A stretch of 57,918 bases of DNA from Rhodobacteraceae bacterium UBA6273 (GCA_002440625.1 DJUV01000140.1:1-57918), one strand, 5' to 3'; shown: positions 8,794 to 18,679, numbered from the stretch's first letter. A program made the numbers and translations. Notes: generated by a model not told the origin, from the sequence alone.

Positions 8794-9612
8794 ATGCAGC
8801 CTGAACATGACCTGCCCGGCATCGTGGTGACCGGCGCGTCGGGGCGGATGGGCCAGATGCTGGCGCGGCTGATCGAAACCTCGGGCCGCGCAAGGCTGGT
8901 CGGCGCGGTGGAGCGGCCGGGGAACGGCTGGATCGGCCGCGATCTCGGGGAAGCGATGGGTGGGGCCGCGAACGGCGTCATCGTCACCGACGATCCTTTG
9001 GAGGCCTTTGCGAAGGCGCAGGCGGTGATCGACTTCACCGCGCCCGCCGCTACGGTGGAATTCGCCGCCCTGGCGGCGCAGGCCCGCGCCGTCCATGTCA
9101 TCGGCACCACCGGGCTTGAGGCGGAGCATCTGGCGAAGATCAAGGCCGCCGCGCGCCATGCCGTCATCATCCGCGCTGGCAACATGAGCCTTGGCGTGAA
9201 CCTTCTGACCCGGCTGACCCGCAAGGTGGCCGAGGCGCTCGATGCCGACTGGGACATCGAGATCGTCGAGGCGCATCACCGCATGAAGGTCGATGCGCCT
9301 TCCGGCACCGCGCTGATGCTCGGCGAAGCGGCGGCGGCGGGGCGAGGCGTCAGCCTTCCCGACGTGCGCGATGCCGGGCGCGACGGGATCACCGGGGCGC
9401 GGAAGCGCGGCGATATCGGCTTTGCCTCGGTCCGGGGCGGCGACATCGTTGGCGAGCATGAGGTGGTTTTCGCGGGCGAGGGCGAAAGGATCGTGCTGAG
9501 CCATATCGCCTCCGACCGCGCGATCTTTGCGCGCGGGGCCTTGCGGGCGGCGCTCTGGGGCCAGGACAGGAAGCCCGGCGAATATGACATGATGGATGTG
9601 CTCGGCCTTTGA
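8794..9612 (+). CDS. dapB: 4-hydroxy-tetrahydrodipicolinate reductase
   Basis: Second committed step of lysine/meso-diaminopimelate synthesis, NAD(P)H-dependent. The 272-residue product has the Rossmann motif [11 protein letters not shown] (12-22), the TTGL segment, the catalytic [15 protein letters not shown] loop and [12 protein letters not shown] near the C-terminus. The ATG at 8794 is chosen because GAAGGGGGA ends 5 bases upstream; an open frame from 8713 lacks a ribosome site and would overlap the rbfA promoter region. It diverges from rbfA and is followed directly by copy B of the dispersed element. Confidence 0.96.
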   Translation: MQPEHDLPGIVVTGASGRMGQMLARLIETSGRARLVGAVERPGNGWIGRDLGEAMGGAANGVIVTDDPLEAFAKAQAVIDFTAPAATVEFAALAAQARAVHVIGTTGLEAEHLAKIKAAARHAVIIRAGNMSLGVNLLTRLTRKVAEALDADWDIEIVEAHHRMKVDAPSGTALMLGEAAAAGRGVSLPDVRDAGRDGITGARKRGDIGFASVRGGDIVGEHEVVFAGEGERIVLSHIASDRAIFARGALRAALWGQDRKPGEYDMMDVLGL

Positions 9613-9711
9613 CGGGGGGCCGGCTCGGGGGGCATCGAGCCCCCGCTCGCCGGGGCCGCACGGGTTCGCGCGGCCTGCCTCCGGCGGGGGTATTTTCAGC
9701 AACGAAGAAGC
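9613..9711 (+). repeat. Dispersed intergenic element, copy B (long form)
   Basis: Starts right after the dapB stop. It contains CGGCTCGGGGGGCATCGAGC and the following CCCCGCTCGCCGGG, a segment of about 34 bases identical to copy C, including the inverted repeat GGCTCG-GGGGGCAT-CGAGCC, then a GC-rich variable part and the conserved end GGGGGTATTTTCAGCAACGAAGAAG. The end of the element runs into the probable TTG start region of the MFS gene. Confidence 0.65.
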
Positions 9712-9725
9712 CGGGAGTATTGAGT

Positions 9726-11141
9726 TTGTCTGGGACCGGGTTGCCGGCGGGGGCCGAGTTCGTCTCGTGGCGCGAGTTCTTCGGCAATGTCGACCGCGCG
9801 AAGTTGCTTCTGGTCTGCCTTGCCGTGTGGCTCCATGCCGCCGACAGCCTTGTCGTCGCGACGATGCTGCCGGCGATGGTGGGCGAGATCGGCGGTCAGG
9901 CCTTCGTGGGCTGGATTTTCGCGCTTTACGAGATCGGCTCCATCGTCGCCGGGGCGGCGAGCGCGCTACTGGTGATGCGGCGCGGGCTGAGGCTGCCGAT
10001 GGCCATGGCGGCGGCGCTTTTTGCGCTTGGCTGCACGGTGAGCGCGCTGGCCCCGGCGATGTCGGAGGTGCTTGCCGGCCGGGTGATGCAGGGACTTGGT
10101 GGCGGTGGTCTTGTCTCCATGGCCTTTGTCGCCATCAATGCGGTCTTTCCGCGCCGCTACACCGCCCGCGCCATGGCGGCGCTGTCGGCGCTTTGGGGCG
10201 TGTCGGCCTTTCTCGGCCCGCTGATCGGCGGATTTTTCGTCGAGCATGGCAGCTGGCGCGGCGGGTTCTGGTTCTTTGCCGCGCAGGCGGTGGCGCTTTG
10301 CCTCTGGATCACCATCATCGCGAGCGGCAAGCCCCTCGGTGCCGTGGCCGGGGCGCGGCGGTTTCCGCTGGCGCGGCTCGCGCTTCTGTCGGCGGCGATC
10401 CTTCTGGTCGCCTCGGGCGGGATCAGCGTTGCGCCGCTGCGGACCACCATGTTCATCAGTGCCGGGTTCGCCTGCCTTGGGCTTTTCCTCTGGCGCGACA
10501 GTCGCGCGGGGGACGAGCGGCTCTTGCCCGTCGATGCCGTCGATCCGCGGGGCCTTGCCGGGGCGACGCTTCTGATGATCCTTGCCTTTTCGATGGCGAC
10601 GATTGCCATCACCGCCTTCGGGCCGATCCTCATCACGGCCATACATGGCACCGACGCGCTGACCGTCGGCTATATCATTGCCTGTTCCTCGATCGGTTGG
10701 ACGGTACTTGCCGTGGGCGTCAGCGGCGCGCCGCCGCGGCTGGACGGGGTGATGGTCGCCTCAGGCATGGCGATGGCGACGGTGAGCATCCTGATCTTTC
10801 TTTATGCGGTGCCGAACGGGCCGGTCTGGATGATCGCCGTCGCGGCCTTTCTGGAAGGCGGCGGCTTCGGTATCGCCTGGACCTTCGTCATCCGCCGCGC
10901 GACAGCGCTGGCACGGGACGGCGATGCGGCGCGGCTGGCCGGGGCGATCCCGACGGTCAGCCGGCTTGGCTATGCGCTTGGCGCGGCTTACCTCGGGATC
11001 GTGGCCAATGCCTCGGGCTTCCTCACGATGGCGACGGCGGCGGAGGCGGGTTTGGTCGCGCGGGCGGTATTCCTGTCATGTCTGCCGCTGGCGGCGATCG
11101 GGTTCTGGGCGCTGGGCGGCTTCATGCGGGCGGGGCGCTGA
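9726..11141 (+). CDS. MFS transporter, DHA2-like drug/solute exporter
   Basis: An inner-membrane protein of about 471 residues with roughly 12-14 hydrophobic segments. The first reads LLLVCLAVWLHAADSLVVAT, followed by TMLPAMVGEIGG and a VMQGLGGGGLVSMAF motif, which resemble DHA2-type multidrug exporters. The start is uncertain: a TTG at 9726 has GGGAG 8 bases upstream (9713-9717), while the open frame extends back to 9609 through the dispersed element with no ribosome site. It follows dapB by about 110 bases. The substrate is unknown. Confidence 0.85.
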   Translation: MSGTGLPAGAEFVSWREFFGNVDRAKLLLVCLAVWLHAADSLVVATMLPAMVGEIGGQAFVGWIFALYEIGSIVAGAASALLVMRRGLRLPMAMAAALFALGCTVSALAPAMSEVLAGRVMQGLGGGGLVSMAFVAINAVFPRRYTARAMAALSALWGVSAFLGPLIGGFFVEHGSWRGGFWFFAAQAVALCLWITIIASGKPLGAVAGARRFPLARLALLSAAILLVASGGISVAPLRTTMFISAGFACLGLFLWRDSRAGDERLLPVDAVDPRGLAGATLLMILAFSMATIAITAFGPILITAIHGTDALTVGYIIACSSIGWTVLAVGVSGAPPRLDGVMVASGMAMATVSILIFLYAVPNGPVWMIAVAAFLEGGGFGIAWTFVIRRATALARDGDAARLAGAIPTVSRLGYALGAAYLGIVANASGFLTMATAAEAGLVARAVFLSCLPLAAIGFWALGGFMRAGR

Positions 11142-11149
11142 GCGGACCG

Positions 11150-11326
11150 TCAGAAGTCGACAGCAAGGCCCTTCTTTTCCCAGTCGCCGAAGCGGACCGG
11201 CTCGGGCCCGTCGCGGCCGCCAAGCTCGGGTGGGAAGGTCCTGGTGGCGGCCTTGCGCCGCTCGGCCGCTTCGGCGAGGGCGCGTTTTGCCGCTTCGGGC
11301 AGGTCTCGCTCGGCGGGGTCGGTCAT
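11150..11326 (-). CDS. DUF1674 protein (SDHAF4-like succinate dehydrogenase assembly factor)
   Basis: A 58-residue protein with the diagnostic C-terminus GPEPVRFGDWEKKGLAVDF, as in mitochondrial Sdh8/SDHAF4, which binds flavinylated SdhA during complex II assembly. The ATG at 11326 has AAGGAG 6 bases upstream. The N-terminal half is charged and probably disordered (EAAKRALAEAAERRKAATRT). It lies antiparallel in the gap between the MFS gene and rsmB and is diverged from rsmB by 69 bases. No sdh genes are in this window. Confidence 0.88.
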   Translation of the reverse strand: MTDPAERDLPEAAKRALAEAAERRKAATRTFPPELGGRDGPEPVRFGDWEKKGLAVDF

Positions 11327-11395
11327 GGCGCGCTCCTTGTCCGGGGTCGTGGCATGATATAGGCGGCAGGGATCGTAACGGCAATCGGTGGGACT

Positions 11396-12670
11396 ATGGC
11401 GGCGGAATTGACGGCGCGGGGGGCGGCAGCGCGTCTTGTCGAGGGCGTGACGGAGGCGCGCGCGTCGCTCTCTGACCAGATGCAGCGTGGCGCGCTCACG
11501 GCGCTTGTGCCGCCGGACCGGGCGCGGGCGCAGCGGCTTGCCCTTGCGACGCTGAGGAACCTTTCCCGGGCCGATGGCGTGCTGAGGCCCTTGATGCGCA
11601 AGGCGCCGCCGTCGTCTGTCCAGAGCCTTCTGCGCGTGGCCGTGACCGAGATGCTGGCCGAGGGCGCGCCGGCGCATGGCGTTGTCGGCGATGCAGTGCA
11701 GGAGACGCGGGCCTCGGGCGCCGATGGGCTGACCGGCCTCGTCAATGCCGTTCTTCGCCGTGCTGCCGAGACGCCGCCTGAGCGCTGGGCGGCGTTTCCC
11801 GCGCCGGAACTGCCGGGCTGGCTCAGGGGCCGGCTGATGTCGGCCTATGGCAAGAAGGCGGCACAGGCGATGGAGGCGGCCCACGCCAGGGGCGCGGCGA
11901 TCGACCTGACGCCGAAGGACGGCGATGCCGCTTCGCTGGCGGCACGGCTTGGCGGCGCGGCGCTGCCGACCGGATCGGTCCGGCTGCCTTCGGGCGCGCA
12001 GGTCAGCGAGCTGCCGGGTTATGAGGCGGGCGACTGGTGGGTGCAGGACGCTGCCGCGGCGCTGGCGGCGAAGATGTTGGCAGCAGAGCCGGGGGAAAGG
12101 GTGCTTGACCTTTGCGCGGCACCGGGTGGCAAGACGATGCAGCTTGCGGCGGCGGGGGCGGCTGTCACGGCGCTCGATGTATCCGATGCACGGCTTGAAC
12201 GGTTGCGCGAGAACCTCGCCCGCTGCCGACTTGCGGCGGAGGTCGTTGCAGCGGATGCCCTGACCTGGGACGGGCCGCGCGATTTCGACGCGGTGCTTCT
12301 CGATGCGCCTTGTTCTGCGACCGGCACCATCCGGCGCCATCCCGACCTGCCTTACGTCCGCGACGGCGCCGGGGTCCGCGATCTTGCGCGGCTTCAGGCA
12401 GATCTGATTGACCGGGCGCTTGGCCATCTTCGCCCCGGCGGGCGGCTCGTCTACGCCACCTGTTCGCTGCTGCCCGAGGAAGGCGAGCGGCAGGTAGCGG
12501 CGGCGCTGGAACGGCATCCCGGCCTTGCGGTGGAGCGCCCCGCGCCTGACCTGGCGGGGATCGCACCGCACTGGGTAACGCCCGAAGGCGCGCTGAGGAC
12601 GCGGCCCGACGACTGGCCCGAGCTAGGTGGGCTTGACGGGTTCTTCATCGCGGCACTCCGCCGGTCCTGA
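11396..12670 (+). CDS. rsmB: 16S rRNA (cytosine-C5)-methyltransferase, RsmB/NOP family
   Basis: AdoMet-dependent m5C methyltransferase expected to act on C967 of 16S rRNA. The 424 residues contain an N-terminal NusB-like RNA-binding domain (about 1-135, with MLAEGAPAHGVVGDAV) and a Rossmann methyltransferase domain: VLDLCAAPGGKTMQLA (AdoMet site), DAPCSATGTIRRHPD and VYATCSLLPEEGE, which supply the two catalytic cysteines of this class. It precedes the heparinase-like gene by about 105 bases on the same strand. RsmB is favoured over RsmF because of the NusB domain. Confidence 0.92.
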   Translation: MAAELTARGAAARLVEGVTEARASLSDQMQRGALTALVPPDRARAQRLALATLRNLSRADGVLRPLMRKAPPSSVQSLLRVAVTEMLAEGAPAHGVVGDAVQETRASGADGLTGLVNAVLRRAAETPPERWAAFPAPELPGWLRGRLMSAYGKKAAQAMEAAHARGAAIDLTPKDGDAASLAARLGGAALPTGSVRLPSGAQVSELPGYEAGDWWVQDAAAALAAKMLAAEPGERVLDLCAAPGGKTMQLAAAGAAVTALDVSDARLERLRENLARCRLAAEVVAADALTWDGPRDFDAVLLDAPCSATGTIRRHPDLPYVRDGAGVRDLARLQADLIDRALGHLRPGGRLVYATCSLLPEEGERQVAAALERHPGLAVERPAPDLAGIAPHWVTPEGALRTRPDDWPELGGLDGFFIAALRRS

Positions 12671-12775
12671 AACCTTCGGGTCATTCCGCCGTGACAGGGG
12701 CGGGGGCCGGGGCTAAGGTGCCGGCGGGCAGAATCCCCGGCGCAAAGTTTGGGGCAACGACAAGGGCCGTGGGGC

Positions 12776-14518
12776 GTGGCGCGATCCGAAAAGCAGACGG
12801 GTGCGAGGGTCGGAGGTTTCGATCGCCTTCACGCGCGTCTTGCCGCACTCGCCATCCCCGCGACCGGTTTTGTCAGCCAGCCGGAACCGAAGACCATCGG
12901 TACCTTTGCCAAGGGGCGGCAGCTTATCGCCGGCAACTTCCTGTTCGCGGGCTATCTGATCGAGGCGAAGGACCGCTCGATCTGGGATCTGCCGGTGCCC
13001 GATCCGCGCTTCGAGGAAGCGGTCCATGGGTCGGCCTGGCTTGACGATCTGGCTGCCGTCGCCGACCTGCCGGCGCGTAAGCGGGCGCAGGACTGGGTTT
13101 TCGACTGGATCGGGCGCTACGGGCGCGGGGCCGGGCCGGGCTGGACACCCGACCTGACCGGGCGGCGGCTGATCCGCTGGATCAACCACGCGATCCTTCT
13201 TCTGAACGGCCGCTCGCGGGCCGATTCCGATGCCTATTTCCGCAGCCTCGGGCGGCAGACGATCTTTCTCTCGCGCCGCTGGAAGACCGCCGCCCCCGGC
13301 CTGCCGCGATTCGAGGCGCTGACCGGGCTGATCTATGCCGGGCTCGCGCTTACGGGGATGGAGCGGCACGTTGGCCTTGCCGGAGATGCGCTCGGCCGCG
13401 AATGCGCGCGGGAGATTGACGCCGAAGGCGGGGTGCCGACGCGCAACCCGGAGGAGCTTCTGGAGGTCTTCACGCTTCTCACCTGGGCTGCGGCGGCGTT
13501 GGGCGAGGCGGGGCGCGCGCCGCATCCCGATCATGTCGCCGCCATTGACCGCATTGCGCCAACGCTTCGCGCGCTCCGCCATGCCGATGGCGGGCTGGCG
13601 CGGTACCATGGCGGCGGCAGGGGGCTGGAAGGGCGGCTCGATCAGTCGCTGGCCGATGCTGGCGGGCGGGCCTTGACGGCGCATGGTCTGGCGATGGGTT
13701 ACGCCCGGCTTGCCGCCGGCAGAACGACGGTGATCGTCGATGCCGCCGCCCCGCCCTCGGGCCGCGCCTCGGAAAACGCCCATGCCTCGACACTGGCGAT
13801 GGAGGTCACATCAGGCCGCCGCCCCCTGATCGTCAACTGCGGCTCGGGGATGAGCTTCGGCCCGGACTGGCGCCGGGCGGGCCGCGCCACGCCCTCGCAT
13901 TCGACCCTCTGCATCCAGGGCTTTTCCTCATCCCGTCTCGGCTCCGAAGGGCCGTTCGGGATGCGCGGGCAACTGACGGACGGGCCGGATCAGGTCTGGG
14001 CGCAGCCCGAAGATGACAGCGCCGGCCACCGGCTTCTGGCCGGGCACAATGGCTATGTGCCGACCCACGGGCTGACCCATGTGCGCCAGCTCTCCCTCTC
14101 CATCGACGGCAGGACGCTGGCGGGCGAAGACACACTCGGCGCGATGACGGTCGCCGACCGGCGCCGGTTCGAGACGATCATGGAGCGGACCCGCCACAAG
14201 GGCGTGATTTTCGATCTGCGTTTCCACCTGCATCCCGATGTCGATGCCACCATCGATCTTGGCGGCACCGCCATCTCGATGGCGCTCAAAAGCGGCGAGA
14301 TCTGGGTGTTCCGCCATGACGGGGTAGGTGAACTGAAGCTTGAACCTTCGGTCTACCTTGAAAGCGGGCGGCTGAAGCCGCGCGGGACAAAGCAGATCGT
14401 CCTTTCTGCCGTCGTTCTCGATTATGCCTGTCAGTTGGGCTGGACCTTGGCCAAGGCTCAGGATACCCCAGCGGCCATTCGCGACACGCTGCCCGCTGGC
14501 GCGCCGTCCGAGCCCTGA
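12776..14518 (+). CDS. Heparinase II/III family protein
   Basis: 580 residues resembling the heparinase II/III alpha-toroid plus C-terminal beta-sandwich. The N-terminal half has GTFAKGRQLIAGNFLFAGYL and WINHAILLLNGRS; the C-terminal half has ASTLAMEVTSGRRPLIVNCG and a late RFHLHPDVDATI, typical of the family. There is no obvious signal peptide, unlike secreted heparinases. The GTG at 12776 has AAGG about 10 bases upstream; a TTG at 12749 has none. It stands between rsmB and purH, an arrangement I recall as common in Rhodobacteraceae. An acidic polysaccharide or cell-wall substrate is possible but not indicated here. Confidence 0.83.
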   Translation: MARSEKQTGARVGGFDRLHARLAALAIPATGFVSQPEPKTIGTFAKGRQLIAGNFLFAGYLIEAKDRSIWDLPVPDPRFEEAVHGSAWLDDLAAVADLPARKRAQDWVFDWIGRYGRGAGPGWTPDLTGRRLIRWINHAILLLNGRSRADSDAYFRSLGRQTIFLSRRWKTAAPGLPRFEALTGLIYAGLALTGMERHVGLAGDALGRECAREIDAEGGVPTRNPEELLEVFTLLTWAAAALGEAGRAPHPDHVAAIDRIAPTLRALRHADGGLARYHGGGRGLEGRLDQSLADAGGRALTAHGLAMGYARLAAGRTTVIVDAAAPPSGRASENAHASTLAMEVTSGRRPLIVNCGSGMSFGPDWRRAGRATPSHSTLCIQGFSSSRLGSEGPFGMRGQLTDGPDQVWAQPEDDSAGHRLLAGHNGYVPTHGLTHVRQLSLSIDGRTLAGEDTLGAMTVADRRRFETIMERTRHKGVIFDLRFHLHPDVDATIDLGGTAISMALKSGEIWVFRHDGVGELKLEPSVYLESGRLKPRGTKQIVLSAVVLDYACQLGWTLAKAQDTPAAIRDTLPAGAPSEP

Positions 14519-14542
14519 GGCCCGACCGACGAGGATACCGAC

Positions 14543-16159
14543 GTGACCGTCACCGCACCGCAGAACCAGCATTCCGACGCAGCACCCATGCGGCGCGCAC
14601 TGATCTCCGTCTCCGACAAGACCGGCCTCGTGGATTTCGCCCGCGCCCTTGCCGCGCGGGGGGTGGAACTGCTGTCGACCGGCGGCACATCGGGCATGTT
14701 GCGGCAGGCGGGGCTTCAGGTGCGCGACGTCGCCGATGTGACGGGCTTCCCCGAGATGATGGATGGCCGCGTCAAGACGCTGCATCCGATGGTTCACGGC
14801 GGGCTTCTGGCCTTGCGCGACAATGCGGAGCATGCCGCCGCGATGAAGGAACACGGGATCGCGCCGATCGACCTTCTCGTCGTCAACCTCTATCCGTTCG
14901 AGGCGACCGTGGCGAAGGGCGCGGACTATGCGACCTGCGTCGAAAATATCGACATCGGCGGCCCGGCGATGATCCGCGCGGCTGCCAAGAACCACGCCTA
15001 TGTCTCGGTCGTGACGGATGTGGAGGATTATCAAGCAGTCCTTGATGAGCTTGACGCGAACAATGGTCAAACCCGCTTTGCCTTCCGCCAGACGCTTGCC
15101 CAGCGGGCTTACTCACTGACAGCATCCTACGACGCTGCGGTGTCTACATGGATGGCGGGCGCCATCGGCGAGAGGACGCCCCGCCGTCGCGCCTTCGCCG
15201 GGACGCTGGCCCAGACCCTGCGCTACGGCGAAAACCCGCACCAATCGGCGGCCTTCTACCGCGATGGCTCCGACCGGCCCGGCGTTTCGACGGCACAGCA
15301 GTGGCAGGGCAAGGAACTAAGCTACAACAACATCAACGACACCGATGCCGCCTTCGAACTGGTGGCGGAATTCGACCCGGCAGACGGTCCGGCCTGCGCT
15401 ATCATCAAGCACGCCAATCCCTGTGGCGTGGCGCGGGGAAGGACAATGCTCGATGCCTATCGCGCGGCCTATGACTGCGACCGCACGTCCGCTTTCGGCG
15501 GCATCGTCGCGCTGAATCGCCCGCTGGACCGGGCGACGGCCGAGGAAATCTGCCAGATATTCACCGAAGTCGTGATCGCCCCCGGCGCGGACGAGGCGGC
15601 GAAGGCAGTCTTTGCGGCGAAGAAGAATCTCCGGCTGCTGACGACCGAGGGCCTACCTGACCCGATATCGCCGGGCCCTGCCTTCCGGCAGGTGGCGGGC
15701 GGGTTCCTCGTGCAGGACCGCGACAACGGCATCATCCTGCCTCCCGATCTGAAGGTAGTGACGAAGCGCGCCCCGACCGAGGCCGAATTGGCCGATCTAC
15801 TTTTCGCCTGGAAGGTCGCCAAGCACGTGAAGTCGAATGCCATCGTCTATGTGAAGGATGGCGCCACTGTGGGCGTGGGTGCCGGCCAGATGAGCCGCGT
15901 CGATTCCACCCGCATCGCCGCCCGCAAGTCCGCCGACATGGCCGAGGCGCTGGGTCTGGCTGAGCCGACGGTGCGCGGCTCTGTCGTCGCCTCCGACGCC
16001 TTCTTTCCCTTCCCCGACGGGCTTCTGACCGCCGCCGAGGCCGGGGCGACCGCCGTCATCCAGCCCGGCGGCTCCATGCGCGACGCCGATGTCATTGCCG
16101 CGGCCGATGCGGCGGGTCTTGCCATGGTCTTCACCGGCCAGCGGCACTTCCGGCATTGA
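14543..16159 (+). CDS. purH: Bifunctional AICAR transformylase / IMP cyclohydrolase
   Basis: Catalyses the last two steps of IMP synthesis. The 538-residue length fits. The N-terminal MGS-like cyclohydrolase domain starts [15 protein letters not shown] and contains [13 protein letters not shown] and [16 protein letters not shown]; the C-terminal transformylase domain has [25 protein letters not shown] and [11 protein letters not shown], and ends with the usual [10 protein letters not shown]. The GTG at 14543 is used, with GAGG 12 bases upstream; an ATG further in would trim about 15 residues. It lies 24 bases after the heparinase-like gene and is followed immediately by lspA. Confidence 0.96.
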   Translation: MTVTAPQNQHSDAAPMRRALISVSDKTGLVDFARALAARGVELLSTGGTSGMLRQAGLQVRDVADVTGFPEMMDGRVKTLHPMVHGGLLALRDNAEHAAAMKEHGIAPIDLLVVNLYPFEATVAKGADYATCVENIDIGGPAMIRAAAKNHAYVSVVTDVEDYQAVLDELDANNGQTRFAFRQTLAQRAYSLTASYDAAVSTWMAGAIGERTPRRRAFAGTLAQTLRYGENPHQSAAFYRDGSDRPGVSTAQQWQGKELSYNNINDTDAAFELVAEFDPADGPACAIIKHANPCGVARGRTMLDAYRAAYDCDRTSAFGGIVALNRPLDRATAEEICQIFTEVVIAPGADEAAKAVFAAKKNLRLLTTEGLPDPISPGPAFRQVAGGFLVQDRDNGIILPPDLKVVTKRAPTEAELADLLFAWKVAKHVKSNAIVYVKDGATVGVGAGQMSRVDSTRIAARKSADMAEALGLAEPTVRGSVVASDAFFPFPDGLLTAAEAGATAVIQPGGSMRDADVIAAADAAGLAMVFTGQRHFRH

Positions 16160-16164
16160 ACGCC

Positions 16165-16635
16165 ATGCGACTTGTCGTCCTTTCCGCCGCCGCGACCTTC
16201 GTAATCGACCAGATCACGAAATTCGTCGTGGTGCAGATGCTCGATCTTTACGGGCGGCAGGAAATTCTTGTGCTGCCGCCCTGGATCACCTTCCGCATGG
16301 CCTGGAATGAGGGCATCAACTTCGGCCTGATGGCGAATTCCTCCGATATCGCGCGCCTGGCGCTGATTGCGCTTGCCATCGCCATTTCGGTCTGGGTCTG
16401 GGCTTGGGTCAAGCGCGAGCCGCATAGCGCGACGGTGCACATATCCGCCGGCCTCCTGATCGGCGGCGCGATGGGCAATGTGCTTGACCGGATCATCTAT
16501 GGAGCGGTTGCCGATTTCCTCAACATGTCGGTTCCGGGGATCAGCAATCCCTATTCCTTCAACGTCGCCGACATCGCGATCTTTGCCGGGGCGATCGGTC
16601 TCGTGTTCTTCACCGGGCGGGAGAAGACCACGTGA
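16165..16635 (+). CDS. lspA: Lipoprotein signal peptidase (SPase II)
   Basis: Inner-membrane aspartyl protease that cleaves prolipoprotein signal peptides. The 156 residues form four hydrophobic segments. Conserved motifs are [31 protein letters not shown] (Asp117) and the catalytic NVADIAI (Asp136). The ATG at 16165 lies 6 bases past the purH stop. The next gene encodes a lipoprotein with a clear lipobox, a natural client. It is very likely co-transcribed with purH. Confidence 0.95.
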   Translation: MRLVVLSAAATFVIDQITKFVVVQMLDLYGRQEILVLPPWITFRMAWNEGINFGLMANSSDIARLALIALAIAISVWVWAWVKREPHSATVHISAGLLIGGAMGNVLDRIIYGAVADFLNMSVPGISNPYSFNVADIAIFAGAIGLVFFTGREKTT

Positions 16636-16687
16636 CGAGGCCGATGAGTTGGGCTAAGACGGCGAGAGGCAGGCAAGGGAGAAACGG

Positions 16688-17242
16688 ATGCAGCCGATGC
16701 TGACTCTGGGCAGGTTTGCGCTTGGCGCGGCACTCATGCTGTCTCTCTCGGGCTGCGGCGGGTCCGACAGGGACCCCCAACTGATGAACCTGCGCTCGCA
16801 GACGCGCGGCCCTGACGAATTCAGCGTGCTGCCGACCAAGGCCTTGCAGATGCCGGAGAATCTGACCGAACTGCCGCAGCCGACGCCGGGTGGCGTCAAT
16901 ATCACCGACCCGACGCCGCAGGCCGATGCGGTGGCGGCCCTTGGCGGCAATCCGGCCTCCCTCGGGCAGGAAACGCCGTCGGCCTCGAACGCCGGTCTCC
17001 TCAACTATACCGGGCGCTACGGCCGCAACACGGGCATCCGCCAGACGCTGGCCGCCGAGGATCTGGAATGGCGGCGCAAGAACGACGGTCGGCTTTTGCA
17101 GCGCATCTTCAACACCAATGTCTATTACAAGGCCTATGCGCGCATGTCGCTCGACCAGTACGCGGAACTTGAATACTGGCGCGCGCGCGGTGTCCGCAAC
17201 GTAGGCGCGCCGCCCGAAAGCGTGGCGGCGGGGCGGAAGTAA
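16688..17242 (+). CDS. DUF3035 domain lipoprotein
   Basis: 184 residues. The N-terminal signal ends in lipobox LSLSGC, so the mature protein would be lipidated at about Cys23. The body contains LMNLRSQTRGPDEFSVLPTK and a PENLTELPQPTPGG segment typical of alphaproteobacterial DUF3035 proteins, then a polar C-terminus. Its function is unknown. It directly follows lspA and precedes the M16 peptidase pair, an order that suggests an envelope role. Confidence 0.85.
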   Translation: MQPMLTLGRFALGAALMLSLSGCGGSDRDPQLMNLRSQTRGPDEFSVLPTKALQMPENLTELPQPTPGGVNITDPTPQADAVAALGGNPASLGQETPSASNAGLLNYTGRYGRNTGIRQTLAAEDLEWRRKNDGRLLQRIFNTNVYYKAYARMSLDQYAELEYWRARGVRNVGAPPESVAAGRK

Positions 17243-17250
17243 TCACCTTC

Positions 17251-17265
17251 CCGTCACCGTGACGG
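17251..17265. promoter_or_regulatory. Short inverted repeat before the M16 pair
   Basis: CCGTCAC-C-GTGACGG lies 9 bases past the DUF3035 stop. The 1-base centre makes a simple hairpin unlikely unless inner pairs open, so an operator half-site pair is as plausible as a weak terminator. A TTGACC at 17275-17280 follows as a possible -35 element for the peptidase genes. Confidence 0.25.
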
Positions 17266-17326
17266 ACTTTCGCTTGACCGTACCCCCCCAGCCGCTACCT
17301 CTGTCCGCATCTTGAGGGAGACAGGC

Positions 17327-18679
17327 ATGTTTCGAGTTCTTTGGCCTATCGCTTTGGCCCTTTGTGCTGCGGCCCCGGCGATGGCGGGCGAGGTTACGTC
17401 ATTCGATCTGAAGAACGGTCTCAAGGTCGTGGTGATCGAGGATCACCGCGCGCCGGTGGTGACGCAGATGGTCTGGTACAGGGCCGGTTCCGCCGATGAA
17501 AAGCCGGGCGTGTCGGGCATCGCGCATTTCCTCGAACACCTGATGTTCAAGGGCACCGACACGGTTGCGCCGGGCGATTTCTCTAAGCTGGTCGAGGCGA
17601 ATGGCGGCTCCGACAATGCCTTCACCTCCTGGGATTATACCGGCTACTTCCAGCGCATCGCCGCCGACCGGCTTGAGTTGGTGATGAAGATGGAAGCCGA
17701 CCGGATGCGGAACCTGAAGCTTTCCGAGGATGACTGGAAGACCGAGCTTCAGGTCATCATCGAGGAGCGCAACCAGCGCACCGACAGCGACCCCGGCGCG
17801 ATCTTCAGTGAACAGCGGCGCGCCGCGCAGTTCCTGAACCATCCATACGGCACGCCGGTCATCGGCTGGCGGCAAGAGATGGAGGGGCTGACCCGGCAGG
17901 ACGCGCTTGACTGGTATCGCACCTACTACGCGCCGAACGATGCCGTCCTGATCATCGCAGGCGATGTGATGCCGGACAAGGTGAAGGCGCTGGCCGAGAC
18001 CTATTACGGCCCGCTGGCGCCGAGCGAGGGTATCGGCGAACGCAAGCGGCCGCAGGAACCCGCCCAGCTTTCCGAACGGCGGATGAGCTTCAAGGACCCG
18101 CGTGTCGCCCAGCCCTATGTGACGCGCAGCTATCTAGCCCCGGAACGCGATGCCGGCGACCAGAAGAAGGCGGCGGCGCTGACCATCCTCGCCGCCGCAC
18201 TGGGCGGCAGTTCGCAGACCTCGATCCTCGCGAAAGCGCTGCAATTCGACCAGAAGGTCGCGCTTTATGCCTATGCCGGCTATGACGGCACCTCCTACGA
18301 CGACACAACCTTTGACCTCGCCGTGGCGCCGGCGCCGGGTGTGAGCCTTGCCGATGCCGAAAAGGCGATGGACGCGGTGCTGGCAGACGTGATGAAGAAC
18401 GGCATTCCTGCCGAGCAATTCGCGCGGATCAAGACCCAGATCCGGGCCGAGAACATCTATGCCGAGGACAGCGTCGCAAGCCTCGCCCGCCGCTACGGCG
18501 AGGCGCTGACGACCGGCCTGACCATCGCCGATGTGCAGGAATGGCCCGCCATCCTTGATGCGGTGACGCAGGAAGACGTGCTCGCCGCCGCGGCCGAAGT
18601 CCTGGACCGCCGCCGCGCCGTGACCGGCTGGATGATGCCGGAAGGCGCCACCGACAACACGACGGAGCTGATGCAATGA
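17327..18679 (+). CDS. M16 family zinc metallopeptidase, catalytic subunit
   Basis: 450-residue insulinase/pitrilysin-like protease. A signal peptide (LALCAAAPAMAG, cleavage near residue 20) indicates export. The inverted zinc motif HFLEH is at 67-71 in GIAHFLEHLMFKG, and the distal zinc ligand region is VIIEERNQR. The ATG at 17327 has GAGGGAGAC upstream. It overlaps the following M16 gene by ATGA, as expected for a heterodimeric periplasmic M16 peptidase whose two subunits form one chamber. Confidence 0.93.
   Translation: MFRVLWPIALALCAAAPAMAGEVTSFDLKNGLKVVVIEDHRAPVVTQMVWYRAGSADEKPGVSGIAHFLEHLMFKGTDTVAPGDFSKLVEANGGSDNAFTSWDYTGYFQRIAADRLELVMKMEADRMRNLKLSEDDWKTELQVIIEERNQRTDSDPGAIFSEQRRAAQFLNHPYGTPVIGWRQEMEGLTRQDALDWYRTYYAPNDAVLIIAGDVMPDKVKALAETYYGPLAPSEGIGERKRPQEPAQLSERRMSFKDPRVAQPYVTRSYLAPERDAGDQKKAAALTILAAALGGSSQTSILAKALQFDQKVALYAYAGYDGTSYDDTTFDLAVAPAPGVSLADAEKAMDAVLADVMKNGIPAEQFARIKTQIRAENIYAEDSVASLARRYGEALTTGLTIADVQEWPAILDAVTQEDVLAAAAEVLDRRRAVTGWMMPEGATDNTTELMQ

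Noticed and set aside
11150..12571. 473-codon minus-strand frame opposite rsmB
   Set aside because: Only the last 58 codons, outside rsmB, are a real gene (DUF1674) with its own ribosome site at 11326; the rest is shadow.
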